In this document: positions 36,691 through 50,300 of the stretch, in pieces
How positions within the stretch are numbered: position 1 is the first letter of the stretch
How the letters are laid out: each line of letters begins with the position of its first letter
Assembly: GCA_036583965.1 (NCBI GenBank)
Contig: JAZBQD010000014.1
Location: 64,510,395 to 64,574,394, forward strand
Source: Prunella strophiata
Taxonomy: Eukaryota; Chordata; Aves; Passeriformes; Prunellidae
Direction: 5' to 3'
Length of the DNA: 64,000 nt
Position numbers and translations under genes: made by a program
Notes under the pieces: generated by a model
Database searches by the model: none
The model's input: only the letters and a program-made list of their open reading frames with translations
What the model was told of the DNA's origin: nothing

Positions 36691-39475
36691 TGACCATGGT
36701 TAATTATTATTCATTCATCAAATCAACACTGGACAGACCATTGAATGAAATATGAGTCAAAGTCATTTGATAACTTTGTAACTGAAGAGACCACAACAAA
36801 CACTTTGACAGCCTAGGACCAGGTCAAGATTATTTTAATTGATGATCTAATGGTCTGCTACTACCATGCACATTCCAGGCACCCACTGAAAGCAGGGTGT
36901 GATGAATTTCCAGCTGGATGCAGTACCTGATATGCTGGTTTGTGTCAGCTGTCTTTCCATTCACGTTCATCAGCTGTCCCCTTAACAAAGACTCTCACAA
37001 GGGTACAGACTCTCTGCAGTGACATGAGAGAGGCAGTAAAGGTGATCTGAGTCATTGTGAAACATCACAGGTTAGCCTGGATTTCCCATTTCTAGCTGTT
37101 AGGAAATACAGGTGATGGTATTTGGATTTTGACCTTCAGTTTCTTCAGTTTCAATGACTTAAAATGAAATTCAAGCCTCATGATTCTCAAATCAATTCAG
37201 AAAATGGGATTTGAGCATGTCTGAAGTTTTTTTTCTCACCATTTTTATCCCAACAAATTTGATTTAGAGCTTGAAAAATACCGTATGCACTTTAATTTGC
37301 ATGTGTCATTCTACTTTGCATTGCTGAGTGGTGACTGCAGCTTTCTACTCAGAACTTTTGCATTTCATTCTTTGATTGCTCAGGTTACTTATAAGAACAA
37401 AGACTATCTTTTTACAGTCCAGTAAAGATTAATATAATGTCCTCTACTTTCATAGCAAATAAATTAGTCAATTGTTATTATATTTCCTCTCTAAGGATTT
37501 CTAAGTATTGGGTCCTCACTCTGACACAAACTTGGGATCTGTTGCTAGTATTGAATGATTATTAATAAATAAAAATGTAATTAAAATGACACATAAAATA
37601 ATAAATCTAAAATATAAGAAACATAGTAAAATTAATAATAAAAATTATACTGATAAAATATGTGGTATTATTTTATTAACTTCAATCAAATTAAATACAA
37701 ATTTTTATGTAGTTCCAATTTGACACTTATTCCTCTCATTCCAGGCTGCCAAGAAGCTTATTCTGAATGTCATCCTGTTGATTAATTCCTTGGGAAAATG
37801 GTTCAGCTGATAGGAAACCAACAACAGCATCAAAGGAAATTTGTCCCATGAACAGAAAATTTGATCAGATGTACTATGAGTCTTAAGACCTTGGCAACCA
37901 AGATGGATTATGACTGAAATCTGGTATCTAAGTAAGGATTGTGAATGCAGCTTCAGATTTTACATGCTTCAGTTTTGATGTTTAATATGAGCTGCCTGGA
38001 AGTGGATTTATTTATTGTAATATGGAATTTTCTGAAAAGCAGGATCTTTTAGAAGGCAAAACTGTCTGCCAGACTTTTAATTGTCAAAGTTCTGAAAACT
38101 GTCTGTCTTCCATTACCAAAGTATATCTTACTGCTTTTAAATCAGTCATTTTTGCACAGATCTTCTAGAAAAACATTCAGAAGGAAACCTCTCCTACATC
38201 TTCAGAAACGGAGACGATACATGGAGGTGGAAATTTATGACATTTTGGTATTTAAGGAAAGAAAACACATGGTTTTTATGTCCTAGTCAGATGCTTGAGC
38301 ACAGTAAAACACACCAAAGGTTAAATGTGCCTCCAGAGAAAGGAAGAGAAGGAATGGTTCAAAAGCCAGAGAGAGAAGGGGAAAAAGAAAACGCATTTCT
38401 CAGTCTTAATGACATGAAAATGAATCACACATTTTAAAATCCAGCAGTCCCTTTTTGATTCTTGGCTGCAGTTTTCTGGTAACACTTCTATCAGTCACAT
38501 TCATTTGAAGCATGTGGCTACACGTATTGGAGCTACGAAGACACAGTTTCTGCATTTGCAATTTCCCGTCTTCAAAGTGCTTTTCATTTTTGTGAGAAAT
38601 CTGGAGAAAACCCTGTGATGTGTGAAAGATATTTCTCTCCTCTTTTCTCTCTCTTTTTTTTTTTTTTCTCATCACTGTTATTTTCTTTAGTTTCTCCCTT
38701 AGCCAGGTTGCTAATATTTATTTGCTTCAAGGACATCTTTCAAGCCTAATGAAGCCAACTCCAGTGTCACTTCAGTTAAACCTTAATTAAATGCAAATAT
38801 CAACCATTATACTTCAGCAAAAGGGGAAAACTCATGTAAACATTGAAACACAAAAGCTTCTGTTCTTCACTCTTAAACCTGAATGGACCTGGACAATATA
38901 TAATAGGACTCAAGGACTAAATTAGCATAATACTGAGTCACCCCTATTGACCTCCATTGGTTTCAAATACAATTCACTTTCTAGTACTCATTAGTCTAAA
39001 GAGATAATTGCAGGGAGAAGAATAAAAGACCATATGAAAAAATATTATTTATGTGGAAGAGACCCCTGAGGCAGCCTAAAAAACCCCCAAAAAATAGAAG
39101 AGAAGGATTGTTTAATATCAGAAACATGCAAAAACCTAGACAGTGTGTGGGCAAATCAATGTTAGGTGCACACAATCATTTATACATATATAAAAATAAA
39201 AATGGAGATATGAAAACCCTCCTAAAGTATTATGGAAAAGCAGAAATGTCAGTTTTGGTATTTTAAAGTTCTTCCTCTTCATGCTATTTCCCACACACAT
39301 AAAACACCAGTACATGTTCTTGAAACACTGCTGTGGCAGACTGGCAAATAATTGACCATGCAATGACTTCATAGCTGGACCTCATCCAGAATCTTAATAA
39401 AAAAGCCCTTGAAATGAAGACTTATTCAGGTCAGTGGTGCTTCACAGCAGTATGTGAAGGCATTTCATCTGTGAA
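36691..39475. other. AT-rich noncoding sequence
   Basis: No gene recognised. The part at 37555-37700 is extremely AT-rich. A T13-type run lies near 38656. Confidence 0.5.
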
Positions 39476-39479
39476 ATAG

Positions 39480-40170
39480 TACTTTCAGATGACAAAATAC
39501 AGAGTGATCTGAGTAGACTGGAGGTTTGGTTTGAAATCAGCAAATGAAATTTAATAAAAGCATGAAGGATGCTCCATTTGAAATAAGGAAATCCAGCACT
39601 GAGTTAAAAAAAAAGCTTCAGCTACAAACCAGTATAATATCTGAAAGGAATACAGCAAATCACATACAGTATTAAGGAGGAAAACTTTGTATGATTTTAA
39701 AAAAAGCATATTGCTATGTGATGTGTTATTAAAAACTTGACTATAAAATAAACACGGGAGCATTTAATCTGCAAGTGGGACAAAGATTGAGATAATAGAT
39801 AATCTAGAGAAAGTCCAAAGGTGACTGGAAAACAATAAGAGCTTTAGGAGCTCATACTAAAAAAACTGGATTTATTTAATCTAGAAAAGATTAAACAAAG
39901 ATGATTCTAATCTTCCAGTAGTTTTGTTTTGTTTTTATAGCAAAACCACAGAAGAACAATCAATTGTTCAGACAGTTCAATAGTGGTCAAACAAGTAGTA
40001 ATTGTCTTAATTTGCAGAAACAAAGATTTAGGCTTAGATACTAGGGAAAACTTCCTCAGTATAAGGAAGCACTACAACAAGTTGCCTAGACGGGCTGCAG
40101 AATTGGTTTTCTCTGAGATTATAAATCAAATATCTGTTAGATATGGCCTCAGTACATACTACTTGCCTTT
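39480..40170 (+). mobile_element. Ancient, highly diverged CR1 LINE fragment, plus strand
   Basis: Blocks of the 3' half of a CR1-type ORF2 and 3' region appear in the right order though much mutated: 'gatgacaaaatacagagtgatctgagtagactggag' near 39488, 'aaatgaaatttaataaaagc' near 39542, 'aaacacgggag' near 39751, 'gagaaagtccaaaggtgactggaaaac' near 39807, 'aatctagaaaagattaaacaaag' near 39878, and 'agatttaggcttagatactagggaaaacttcctcagtataag' near 40024. It is closest to the old amniote CR1 lineage shared with turtles and crocodiles, as I remember it. No frame stays open. Confidence 0.72.
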
Positions 40171-41127
40171 TTCAGTGCAGGGTGTGGGATTAGGAGGCTA
40201 ATTAAAATCTTTCCCAGGTTTACTTTTAGAAGATTTATGGTACATGAGATCATGGGCTCTGATATATATATACCCTTTTCCTAAAGACGTGTATGAAAAA
40301 TTGTCACCTTTAACTAATTTTTTTTTTTTCATTAAACAACCATTTAATGCTCATAGTTGAAGAAAGAAACTAACTTACTTATGCTCCAAGAAATGTTATT
40401 CAAACTTCAGCTGGATTTGGCTTCCTTTCTGTTGGAGGTCAAGTTGTGCAAAGTTGCCAGCTGTTGGACAGCTCCCAGTAACACAAATGAAAAACTCTGC
40501 TTCATGTGTTAGAACATAAAGTAGACATCAAAATTAGCATGAACAGAGATTTTTCAAATTGCCTCAGAGATAAAACCCCCTGAGAGAAGTCAGATGCCAC
40601 TGTAAATCTACACACTAAGGCAGTATTTTTCCTACCTAATAATTTCCTTCTGCAAAGGAATCCTGTCTTGTGTCATCCAACAGTGATGCCTGGATATGTG
40701 GGAAGATATTGCAGGATTTTGCAGTTCACAGAGATGAGAGAACCAAGTGATTTCTGCTGCACTGGTGGGAATCAGGTTACTGCTGCAATGATCTTGTTTT
40801 CCTTGAGTGGAAGATGGAGGCTGAAGAGGAAAATGGGATGCTACATCCTAAACTCATCCCAGGCTCTTGTCTCCAGCCCCTTTGCTCCATGTGTGCACCC
40901 CAGGCAGAGAATGTATGAGCATCTCAAGAGCCAAATAATGTAACCTTAAAACAGCAAGACAAAGGAAAATACATAGCATAAACTTAGGGGAGAGGGGATG
41001 GGAGGAGGGGTGTGTCTCAAGCAAGATTAAAATTTTTACATTTCAGTCCCTAAGACAGTCCTGGTTTGGGTACAGTTCCTATAAAAATGCCTCAGGCTGG
41101 CAAGAATATGGAAGAATCTGACTCCAC

Positions 41128-41155
41128 AAAAAAAAAAAAAAAAAAAAAAAAAAAA
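41128..41155. repeat. Poly(A) tract, 28 bases
   Basis: Longest pure A run in the window. A pure run this long suggests a young tail or an unstable mononucleotide repeat, but no identifiable retroposed sequence or flanking duplication was found beside it. Confidence 0.92.
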
Positions 41156-43382
41156 TTAAGAAAGCTAGCTATATAATTTTAAAATACTGTCTGTCTGTTA
41201 TATATCTCTTCTGACAGCTTTCAGTAATTGTTTCCTGTTACAGCCCAATATTTTACTGTGATGTGGCTAGGTCTGTGGCACAGGTGGGAGCTGAAAGAGA
41301 GGTGCCCTGAGATGGGATGTGTCCTGCTCATGGCAACCTCCCCAGAGGCTGCCATGGGCTTTTCCTGATCACCTTGGAGCACGAGGGACTCTCTGAGCTT
41401 TGCAGCCAGGCCTGACCTCCAGGAGGAACAAGGGTGCTCTGAGCACCTTTAATGTGGCTCTAAAAATAGATATATCAAGCATCAGATACTGGAGACCAGT
41501 GATGGCCTGATCTGCCATTCCCATCCTCCAACATTTTGATGACTCTTTCCCTGATGTGACCAAAACCCACTGGATGTAGCACTTCCATGTCATTCACACA
41601 GGACAGGACTCATGTGTAAAGCTGCCCTGCAGCACCTCACCAGGCCTATGGAAATCACTATATGGAATTGCTCCCAGGGCAGTTAGGAGAGCACAAACAG
41701 ACCATTATGTCAATCACTGCTCACAGCTCCTGCCATGTGGGTGGCAATCAGTTCATACCTGCTCACCAGGATTAGGAACTCAGGTAGAATCACCTTTCAG
41801 GTTTTTATTCATAGTCACTATTTCAGGACCTAGCTGTAACCAGCTGCTCTGTAGGACCTGTGAAATTCATGACGCACACCCTCAAAACTTCCCAGACCCC
41901 CATCCCATAGCTATTAAGGAATATTTCTGACCCAGGAATTCCACACGTTGTGCTACATACCCAGAATGAGCACAATCATTTTACAGTGGGCAATCACTGA
42001 GGTGAGTTTTGGGAAGTGCTGATGTGCAGAGAAATATCCATTCTTTTTTAAAATCCACCTTGACCACAGACAGCAACAATCAGCAGCATCATTCACACAT
42101 CAACACATCATCATGTGCTGCCTCTTCTGAAGAATATATACAAATGGACCCAAAATAGAAAGTGCACTGTCAGTCTCCTCTATGGACAAGGTTTGTTAAA
42201 TATGGTGAGAGCATAAAGAGAATTGCCTCTGTCCCTTCACCTCTCTTCACTCTGCATTTTGCACTCTGAGAAAAGAAATTATGTCATCTGTTAATAAAGA
42301 TAATTCCATCACTAAGGAATTGCCTTAAGGCACTGGGTCAGGTTCTGAAGTATTTCATCTCTGGGAAAAATACCAGAGTAAATGGATGTGGAAATGGTGC
42401 TATATGACACAGGAAGAGAAGGAAAAAATTGAACCTGAGCAGAATATATGTGTTTTTCTTCTGGCTTTAGCTTGTAGAGCAGCATGAGTGAATTTTAGAC
42501 CTTCTCAATTGGTGGATCCAAACATACTGCAAGATTATTGGAATTACTGAAGCCTGAAGTGAGCTATGGATCAGGGTCAATTTGGTAGCCAATACACTGA
42601 AACTGGAACAATTTATCTTGGCTCTCATTAGAGGAAAGTGTGAACTCAGAGATCCATAGAAGTGATGGCTCTTTCATGCTGAGTTAATTGCAAAACACCT
42701 AATAGTTCACCACTGGAAATCCATAACACATTGTAGGAGTGAATGTTTCTACAGAGGGGTTTTGCTTTGCCACTCACAGTAAAAAATTAAGTCAGTGAGT
42801 TAAGGTGAAAGAAAACCCCTCAGTGTCCATGTATTTGCATTCAGAACTTCTCTTTATGTTTTCATAAAGACAACTAATTTTCAAGACAACACCACTGCAT
42901 TTTTAATAGAAAAAAAAATTGACATATTTTATGGCAGTAGCAGAGAAAGGATAAAAATTTGTTTGTGTTATGTATCTGCTGCCTTCATATCAGTGTTGGG
43001 CCCTGTCCTAGGCTATTCTCAAAGTCAAAACAAACCACTGCTTTCCTCTCTCCCTGGGAATGACCAATTCACTCTCTGACCCATGGGACTGACCACACTT
43101 GGCCTTTCATAGTCAAGACTTTTCTACCAAGCCTGTCAGGATTTTTTCAGTAGTCAGCAGAGATGGACACCCCTCTTGAAGGCAACTCATACCTGTGTAA
43201 GACAGATGACTAGAAGACAGAATATTAAATTATCTTTGGAGGTATTTCTCCCACTCTGTACTCAATATAGAGAGCCAAGAGGATGGCTTTAATTTAGTCA
43301 CCTGAATTTCAAGGAGATGAAGTTAGATTAGGTGAATCCCACATTTAATCTTTGTCAGGTTTTTTCATTTCCTGCAGATAGT

Positions 43383-43405
43383 TCCATTATCTGTCAGATA
43401 ATGGA
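43383..43405. repeat. Near-perfect palindrome, 11-bp arms
   Basis: TCCATTATCTG (43383-43393), one central T, then CAGATAATGGA (43395-43405). The arms are exact complements. No known element surrounds it. Confidence 0.93.
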
Positions 43406-43519
43406 GGTTGAATCTAGAGATGAAAGTTTGAAAGTTTTCTTTCAGTGGGACTTGTAGGAGTGAGCTTTTCACAATTATTTTACCCAGAACTAATTTTCTC
43501 CTTTGTTTATGTGTTCTAG

Positions 43520-43536
43520 AAAAAAAAAAAAAAAAA
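43520..43536. repeat. Poly(A) tract, 17 bases
   Basis: Uninterrupted A run, followed by 'tacaggtcccac'. Confidence 0.88.
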
Positions 43537-44987
43537 TACAGGTCCCACTATAGAAGATCTACACCATTCCATGCATTTCTTTTTAGCTCATTATTCCAGC
43601 CTTCTTCTCTTTAACACAATACTCTTTAGCTTACTTCTGTGAGGGAATCCTAATTAGTCCAAGAGATCAATCAAAAGCTTGGAGATATGGCTTAGGCAAT
43701 GAGCTATATAGCATCTGACCCACAAAAACTATCTTTGAACAACTGTCAACTTCACTGTCCATAATCCTCAGTGGGAGACAGTTTCAAGGAAAAACTTTCT
43801 GAGGGTGCTCTTACTCATAAAAGAGCTATGGTTGGTAAAGCTAAATAAGCCTAAGTAATTGCCTGAAATTACAATGAGCATCTGCACTCAAGTTTAATCA
43901 CGGAAAACAAGATTTTTGACAGTTTTAAGCCACCTTATCATATATCTTTTGTGTTGCTTGGAAAACAAAAAAGCAATATGGCATTTTGTTCATCACTGAA
44001 GTGCATCACTGAGGTCAAGGAAAATAGTTCCTTTCTGGTGAGAGACAGCTGGTGTGCAGGCTGGAGCTGAGGGTAATGGATCAAGAGCAGGAAAAACTGG
44101 CAGTCAGCATGGACTGCAGGGCTCTGGGATGCTGGGAGCCACCTCTTCCCACCACCAGACCACTCTGTAGCTGTCAGCTGGGGAAGGATGATGGGCTGGT
44201 GCTGCATCTTTTGTGTCCTGCCTGCTCCTTTGTCCAATAAGTGTCTCTCAAATGCATGTGTCTGAGAAAATGAGAGCAAAATTTCATTCAGTCATTCATT
44301 CATTCAAATTCATAGACACTGATGTCTCAGGAAAAACACTCAATGTGAGAATGGGTGCAGCCAGCACAATAAAGTTTCCAGAGGTGGGAAGGAGGAGGTT
44401 TAGAGCACAACATAATCTTGGGTCTATGAGACATCATAGCAGCTTGCTTTCTGTGATGCCAATGCTGAAAAGAGGGAGAGGGAAGAAATTGCAGAAGAGT
44501 TGTTTGCTTGTTTGTCTTCCTCACACTTGGAAAAGGTCTTGGAAACACTGAAGATTCCCATTTCTACTTTACATTTTGTTGTTTCCAAATAATGGATGTT
44601 GCTCTTCTGTTCCTCATTATACTGTTGTAAAATATACTTTGGAGTATACTGTTCACAGGATACTTCTTTTCAGTGTGTGTATGGAAATAAAATTTTGGAG
44701 GAAATCAATCTCCTTTTTCTAGAATTTGTTTTCTTCCAAAACTAGTCTGAACAACAAAACACTTGTTCTGGCAGGGTCCTGCCAGTCCTTTAATTTTCTG
44801 TGCATTTCTGTGCTGAGAGAGAAAAGAATACTGCTTGTGCTTAACCTGGTGCTGGGACTGGGGATTATGCAGATAATTTGACCCTTGTTTCTTAACAGTC
44901 TAATTCCAAACAATGTAGAATGAGATATATTCCTTCATGACTTTGCACATCTATTACAATGTTGACTGTCTTCAGGTGACATACATA

Positions 44988-45003
44988 TACATGTGCACAT
45001 GTA
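44988..45003. repeat. Perfect 16-bp palindrome
   Basis: TACATGTGCACATGTA has no spacer, so it can form only a cruciform-type structure. It sits in a CATA/CATG-rich segment and may simply be alternating purine-pyrimidine sequence. Confidence 0.9.
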
Positions 45004-46598
45004 CTATTTACACATGTCTAAAACCTGCAGAATCAGACCCAAAAGCAGGTGGGTTTGAGGGCATTGCTCATTCTTGGGCTGCACCACAGAGCTAAACTTG
45101 TTGCTGTGTTTTCACTCTCTGGGATTAACATGAGAGCCACTGTTTGTAGGGGTGAGAAACAAAATGTCCTTCTCATCCAACTGTGTTTTTCTTGGGTTTT
45201 TATTCCTCACCAGACCTTCACCCTGTCCTGGCACAGGACAGAACCAGCCATCCAGGCTCTCTTTGCAGCTGGTGTGCTGTGTGCAGTGATTACACAGCCT
45301 GTAACTAAGCTTTAGGAATGAAATCCAAGTGGGTGTCAAGAAGGCCAGAATGAAAAGGATGGGTTTGCATGGTTGAACTTTATCCTTTTCTCTCTCAAAT
45401 ATTGGGATGATCTCTTCCTTATAATAGAAGAAGGAAAACTTCTCAAAAGCATGCAAACAGCTTTTGCTGTTCCTTCCATTGATAGCTTTACAGGTGCCAC
45501 AGGTAGAAGTGAAATACACAACAGTGGAGTTGCAGGATTTTTATTTTAAACCTTGTGCAGACTTGTCTTACATGTCTCCTTCTTTCCAAGAAGAGACTCT
45601 AACTTATTCTGAGCTTACCTGCTCATGCACAAATAAATGTATGACATGAGAAAGACTGAGGGTGGATTTGAATGACTAATGCTTTGGGAAGTGTGAACAC
45701 TGCTCTGCTTCTCACAGACACTAGAAAGCTGGCACCCTGCAGTCTTCCTAACATGACTCACGGTGAAGTGTGAAAATAAAGGTTTTATACAGGTTCACCC
45801 ATTGGAATCAAGGTGTTCAAGCAGTAAATTAGCTTCTGCACACACCAGTTCCTGATGGAACTAAGGAGCTGACATCCCTCTGCTAGCAGGTACCTGACAT
45901 GCTCTTCCAGCAGCTGCTGAAGCACAGAGGGTAAGTGCCTGCTCTCAGTGGAGTCAGAGGCAAACCTCACACTGGGAGTGATCCTGGACCTCTTGAAATA
46001 CATGAGAATAAAAAGGTGACAGCAAAATTGTAGAGGGTGAAACTCTGCTGCCAGCTCAAGACTGTATCAAAAAGCCATTTGGCCCTTTTGAGTGTGTTCA
46101 AAGACTTGTCAAGTCCCACAAAAAGGTCTTTTGTTTCCACACTCAGTCTAGCATTTACTTTGCCAAGCAATACTTCAAGGCATGGACCTTTCACAGGCAA
46201 TGTCTGTGGTCAGTGGCTAATCTTCTGTTGCTGATAACTGAGGTGAGCATCAAATTCAGCAGAGATGCCCAAGGTAGGCAGTGAAATAACAATAACTACT
46301 GCAAAGGCAGGTTATTGGTGAGATGAGGCAACATAATTACTGCATTGTTAATTAACCTGACAGGCATGAAGGGGAAACCTATCATCGTTAAGGAATTAGA
46401 CTGGACTCAACATGCTTCAGTACATAGGAATTTGTAAAAAAATTAATTACAGACAAAGCCTTCAATAATTAATCAAATCTCTGACTAAAATCTAGAAATA
46501 TGGAGGTGAAATGAAAAAAAACAGTTCAGTAGGTCCACTAGAAGTCTCTCTCAGATTTGAGCTATTTATCTATCTCATGCTGGGTGTTTTGGTGTAAT

Positions 46599-47357
46599 TC
46601 AGAAAGGATGAGTTTTCTTCTTTCTATTCAGCCTCCAACTGCACTCTCCTGAGACCTCCCCAGACCACTCACACCTGCCTCTCTCTCTGCAGAAGGTCTC
46701 AGCAGTAGCTATTTGTGTGAGAATTCCTACTACCATCCAAATGGATGGGGCAGTGAAGCAGCGACCAACAAGATTAGCTCCACCATATGGCATCAGACAC
46801 ATCACTCCTCTAAACCAAATTAATATGCTGGCTGTGAGACTCTTGCAGTCATAACTCCCTCTCTGGAATGCTTCTGTGTTTGTGGACAGCTCAGCACTAT
46901 GGCAGCTGGTTGAGTTGGCTGACTCCACCATGCTCTCTATGCTGTCAGTGCAGACTGTCCTTGCAAAGCATTCAGATATCTGTCTCCAACCTAAGAGTTT
47001 TGCTGGCAAGAGGGATGCACAGGAAAACTGAATAATTAATAAGAAAAGCATCCACAAATATGCTGGCTGGATATCAGAAATGGGCCTACCCCCAAAATTC
47101 AAAATACTTTTCTCAAGTGAAAAGAAAAAAGGTTTTGTCAGAAATATTTCTGCACTGCCTTTTGGAAAGTGATTCCTTAGTTCCTCTTTGTCCATTTCTC
47201 CTCTGCAAAAAATCTCTTTGGAGCAAACTGACTCCTGTGAGGGATCATAAACCCATCCTCTTGAGGATTGTGCATTATGGGAGCTGACGGTCAGCAATGC
47301 AGTCAAGTGAAAGAAAAGACAAAGAGAAGAAGGGTACCTGCATTCAGACACCATCAA
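46599..47357 (-). other. Unrecognised 252-codon open reading frame
   Basis: Longest ORF of the window, starting with two ATG codons and ending just after a basic stretch (RKKK). Residues about 11-24 and 100-118 are hydrophobic, so it could encode a signal-like and a membrane-like segment. I recognise no domain, and cysteines are scattered without a pattern. There is no visible promoter, repeat or poly(A) context. Codon choice looks unbiased. The local GC is somewhat higher than the surroundings, which favours chance ORFs. I do not call it a gene. Confidence 0.15.
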
Positions 47358-50300
47358 TCACAACTGCCATAAAGAATTTTTGCATTCCAAACATGTGGGG
47401 TTGATGGGGAATTTGTTTTGGAGGTGATATCAAAGTTACTTATCTAGAGTAGACATGTATTGTGAAAAGCTTCTTGTAAAAAGTCAGTTTTGCAGAGGAG
47501 AAAAAGTTGTGCTGGGGATTTTCTGGGCTGAAAGAAAATGTATTGCCACCAAAGGTAGTCTTAAGCTGTCCAAGTGTTTGACATGAAAAAAACATTCTGA
47601 CACGTGCTCAGAATAACAGGAATCTAATACATGAGATGCTAAATTAGTCTGCTAAAAAGCTGCTTAATTCTACTGGAGTACAGGTGGTATTCTAGTCCAA
47701 AGATAGATTCATAAGCATTTGAAAGAAAATGTTGGTAGAGATAGGTCAGAGACTCAAAGGAGATCCACCACCACGGCAAAACTCAGCTTCTTAGGCACTG
47801 GGAGAGAGGGAAGCCAGAGCCACTTAACACAGGAACTGCTCCAATATTCAACCATTCATAATTTCGAAAAGCCAGTGCATGGCCTCCTATTCACCCAGAA
47901 AACCTGTAGAGGAATCAGGATGGGGGTAGAAGCTGTGTGAGCTGCACAGGAGAATGTTAAGGGCACAGACACCAAACAAATCAGTCTTCAAACTTCCTGC
48001 TGTGTTGATGATGGCCCATTCTTCCTCTATCAGCTGGTCCCAGTTCCTGGGTATTGTGTGTGCTGGGAATGAAGGGTTCATAACCACTAAACATTTCTCA
48101 ATAGTGCTGTTAACATGAGCAGTTGGATCATGCAGCTTTTTATACCAGAAGCATTAGACATATTGCAGAGCAGGAAAAGGAATAAATTATAACTTTTCTG
48201 AAGTTTCTGAGACGTGAAATCATGCATTATGAATTCTCCATAGATATGTCGCTACTAGCCATCTTCTGTTTTATTTCTAGCTGCAACACTTAGTTTCTGT
48301 GAGAAATGAATGAATATGTTAGCCAAGAATTTCCAAAGCAATGAGTCAGTTAAGACTGGCAAAGGAGAGAGGATGGGGAGCAATAACTCCTTCCCCATTA
48401 GTATCACCTGGCTCAGAGTGCCTACCCCAAGCTGCATGATTGGTTAGAAATGCCAGCACACACATTGCTCTCCATCTTCCTTTCCTCCTGATCTATGGTC
48501 CAGACACACCCATCTGACAGGTTTCCATTTTTAAGTTCCCTAGTCAATTAATTGGCACATTCCTTTAGACCTCTCAGCTCTGGCATGCAAAGATGACAGT
48601 TATTTTTAGAAATCTGAGCTGCTGTTTTTTGTGAGTAGAAAATTCACATTTTAAGGAAAATCCTCACAGTTGTTTTGTCTTCAGAGGAAATGCACCACCA
48701 AGGAGCTAAAGGCTAAGTTTTTGTAGTTTTGTGTTTGCACTGCATGGGTTGGCTGCAGAGTGGTTGGAGGCTGGGACATTTGATAGGAAATTGGTAGGCA
48801 TATTCAAAACAAGATGAGAGATCAGGACACTCCCTTATCAACCTGGCAGAGAGGCCTTTCCTGGTGATATGTTCAGAATTATCAGGCATGTCCATATTTC
48901 TTTATCTCCTTCCTCTCTGATTTTGGGTTCCATCTCAGGAAAAATAATTAATATTTACCAGCAACGTCTTTTAGCGATTTACTTCTTAGGATTAAGGAGA
49001 TTTGCTAACCCAAAACCTCTGATGTACTCAGACACCAACTGTGCATAAAAAGAGTTATTCATTCCCCCAGCACGTCAGTCTGGCACCTTTCACCAGTGCT
49101 AAACACACAGAGAAGAGAAACAAGACAAAGGGCCAAATAAAAATTGCCCTCTCTTTCTCAAAATATTGTCCTTTTAAGCATTATGCCTGTTGTTATTCCT
49201 AGCTTAATGAACAGGGGAAAGGCAGCAGATGAGGCTTTTGAAAACTGAAAAAAGGAGTAAAAAATGTGGCTCACTTACTGCTTCTCTGAGTTTTTATCTA
49301 ACCATAATGCCAGTGGAGAAGCTGAACTTCTAACTGAACCTATCCCAAACAGAGCTGAACTGGAATAAAACTGGATGCAGCCTGAGCTCTACAGCTTCCC
49401 ACTGCATCTGCAGCTCTGCTGCCAAATTGGATGCTGAGTACAGCCCTGAAGGAAGCCTACAGGTATTCCTCAAGTTATAAGATAGATAGAAAGGATTTAT
49501 GGAGGGTTCTTCCCACAACTTCTGCTGGGAATCATTTACTCAAGGCAACCTTGCCTCTAAATATGTTTAAATTATGCTTCATTTGAGTTAGTTTTGCAAC
49601 ATCAACAGAGCAATGCAGGACAGAGTTGGTGTTTATGGCTCCCATTTTAACAGCATGGCATGGCAAGAGCTAAAAAGTGTTTCATCTCACACCTAGTCCT
49701 GTCAAAGTTCCCTGCTGATGGAGTGAGGTGTTGCAGGGAAGGTTTGGTCCTGACTGAGAGCACCTGATCTGGAAATCAGCAGGCAGCTATGAGACATGGA
49801 ATCTGCATGAGTATTTTTACATTACTTTTCTCTCAGGCAAGAAATTACAAATTTAGAAGCACCCAGGTTTATACCTACATGCCATAAAGCTGTGCAGCTT
49901 GAAGATACCTGGGCAAGTGCTGAACAAACAAGCTGTGCTGTGGAGCTCCACTGTGACTAATTAACATCTAGAAGTTGCTATATTAGTCCGGGCAAACTGC
50001 CATGCAAACCTACTATACTGCTTTTTGCATCCAAGCAAATTACATTAGAGCTACCTAAGGCAGCTGGAATGCAATACACTTTCAGAGATGGAGGAGCCTT
50101 ACCCCCACAAATTATTAAAGATGCAAGGCTCCCAAAAGCCTAAGTCACCCCTGAATTCTATTTTAAAGCAGGAATAAGCTTAAGGGAGCAAGGCACTTCA
50201 GGAAATTTGTCTCTACATAATCTTTACTTACTAAATTCTCACTGTATTATCCATTAGAATTCTTTTAACATTTTGTCTGATTTAGATAAATATTGTTTGT

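Noticed and set aside
41020..41155. Processed pseudogene ending in A28
   Set aside because: No recognisable upstream transcript, poly(A) signal or flanking duplication was found.
45785..46200. Decayed coding gene on the minus strand
   Set aside because: Two overlapping frames look protein-like, but no family could be recognised and the frames do not join without assumption.
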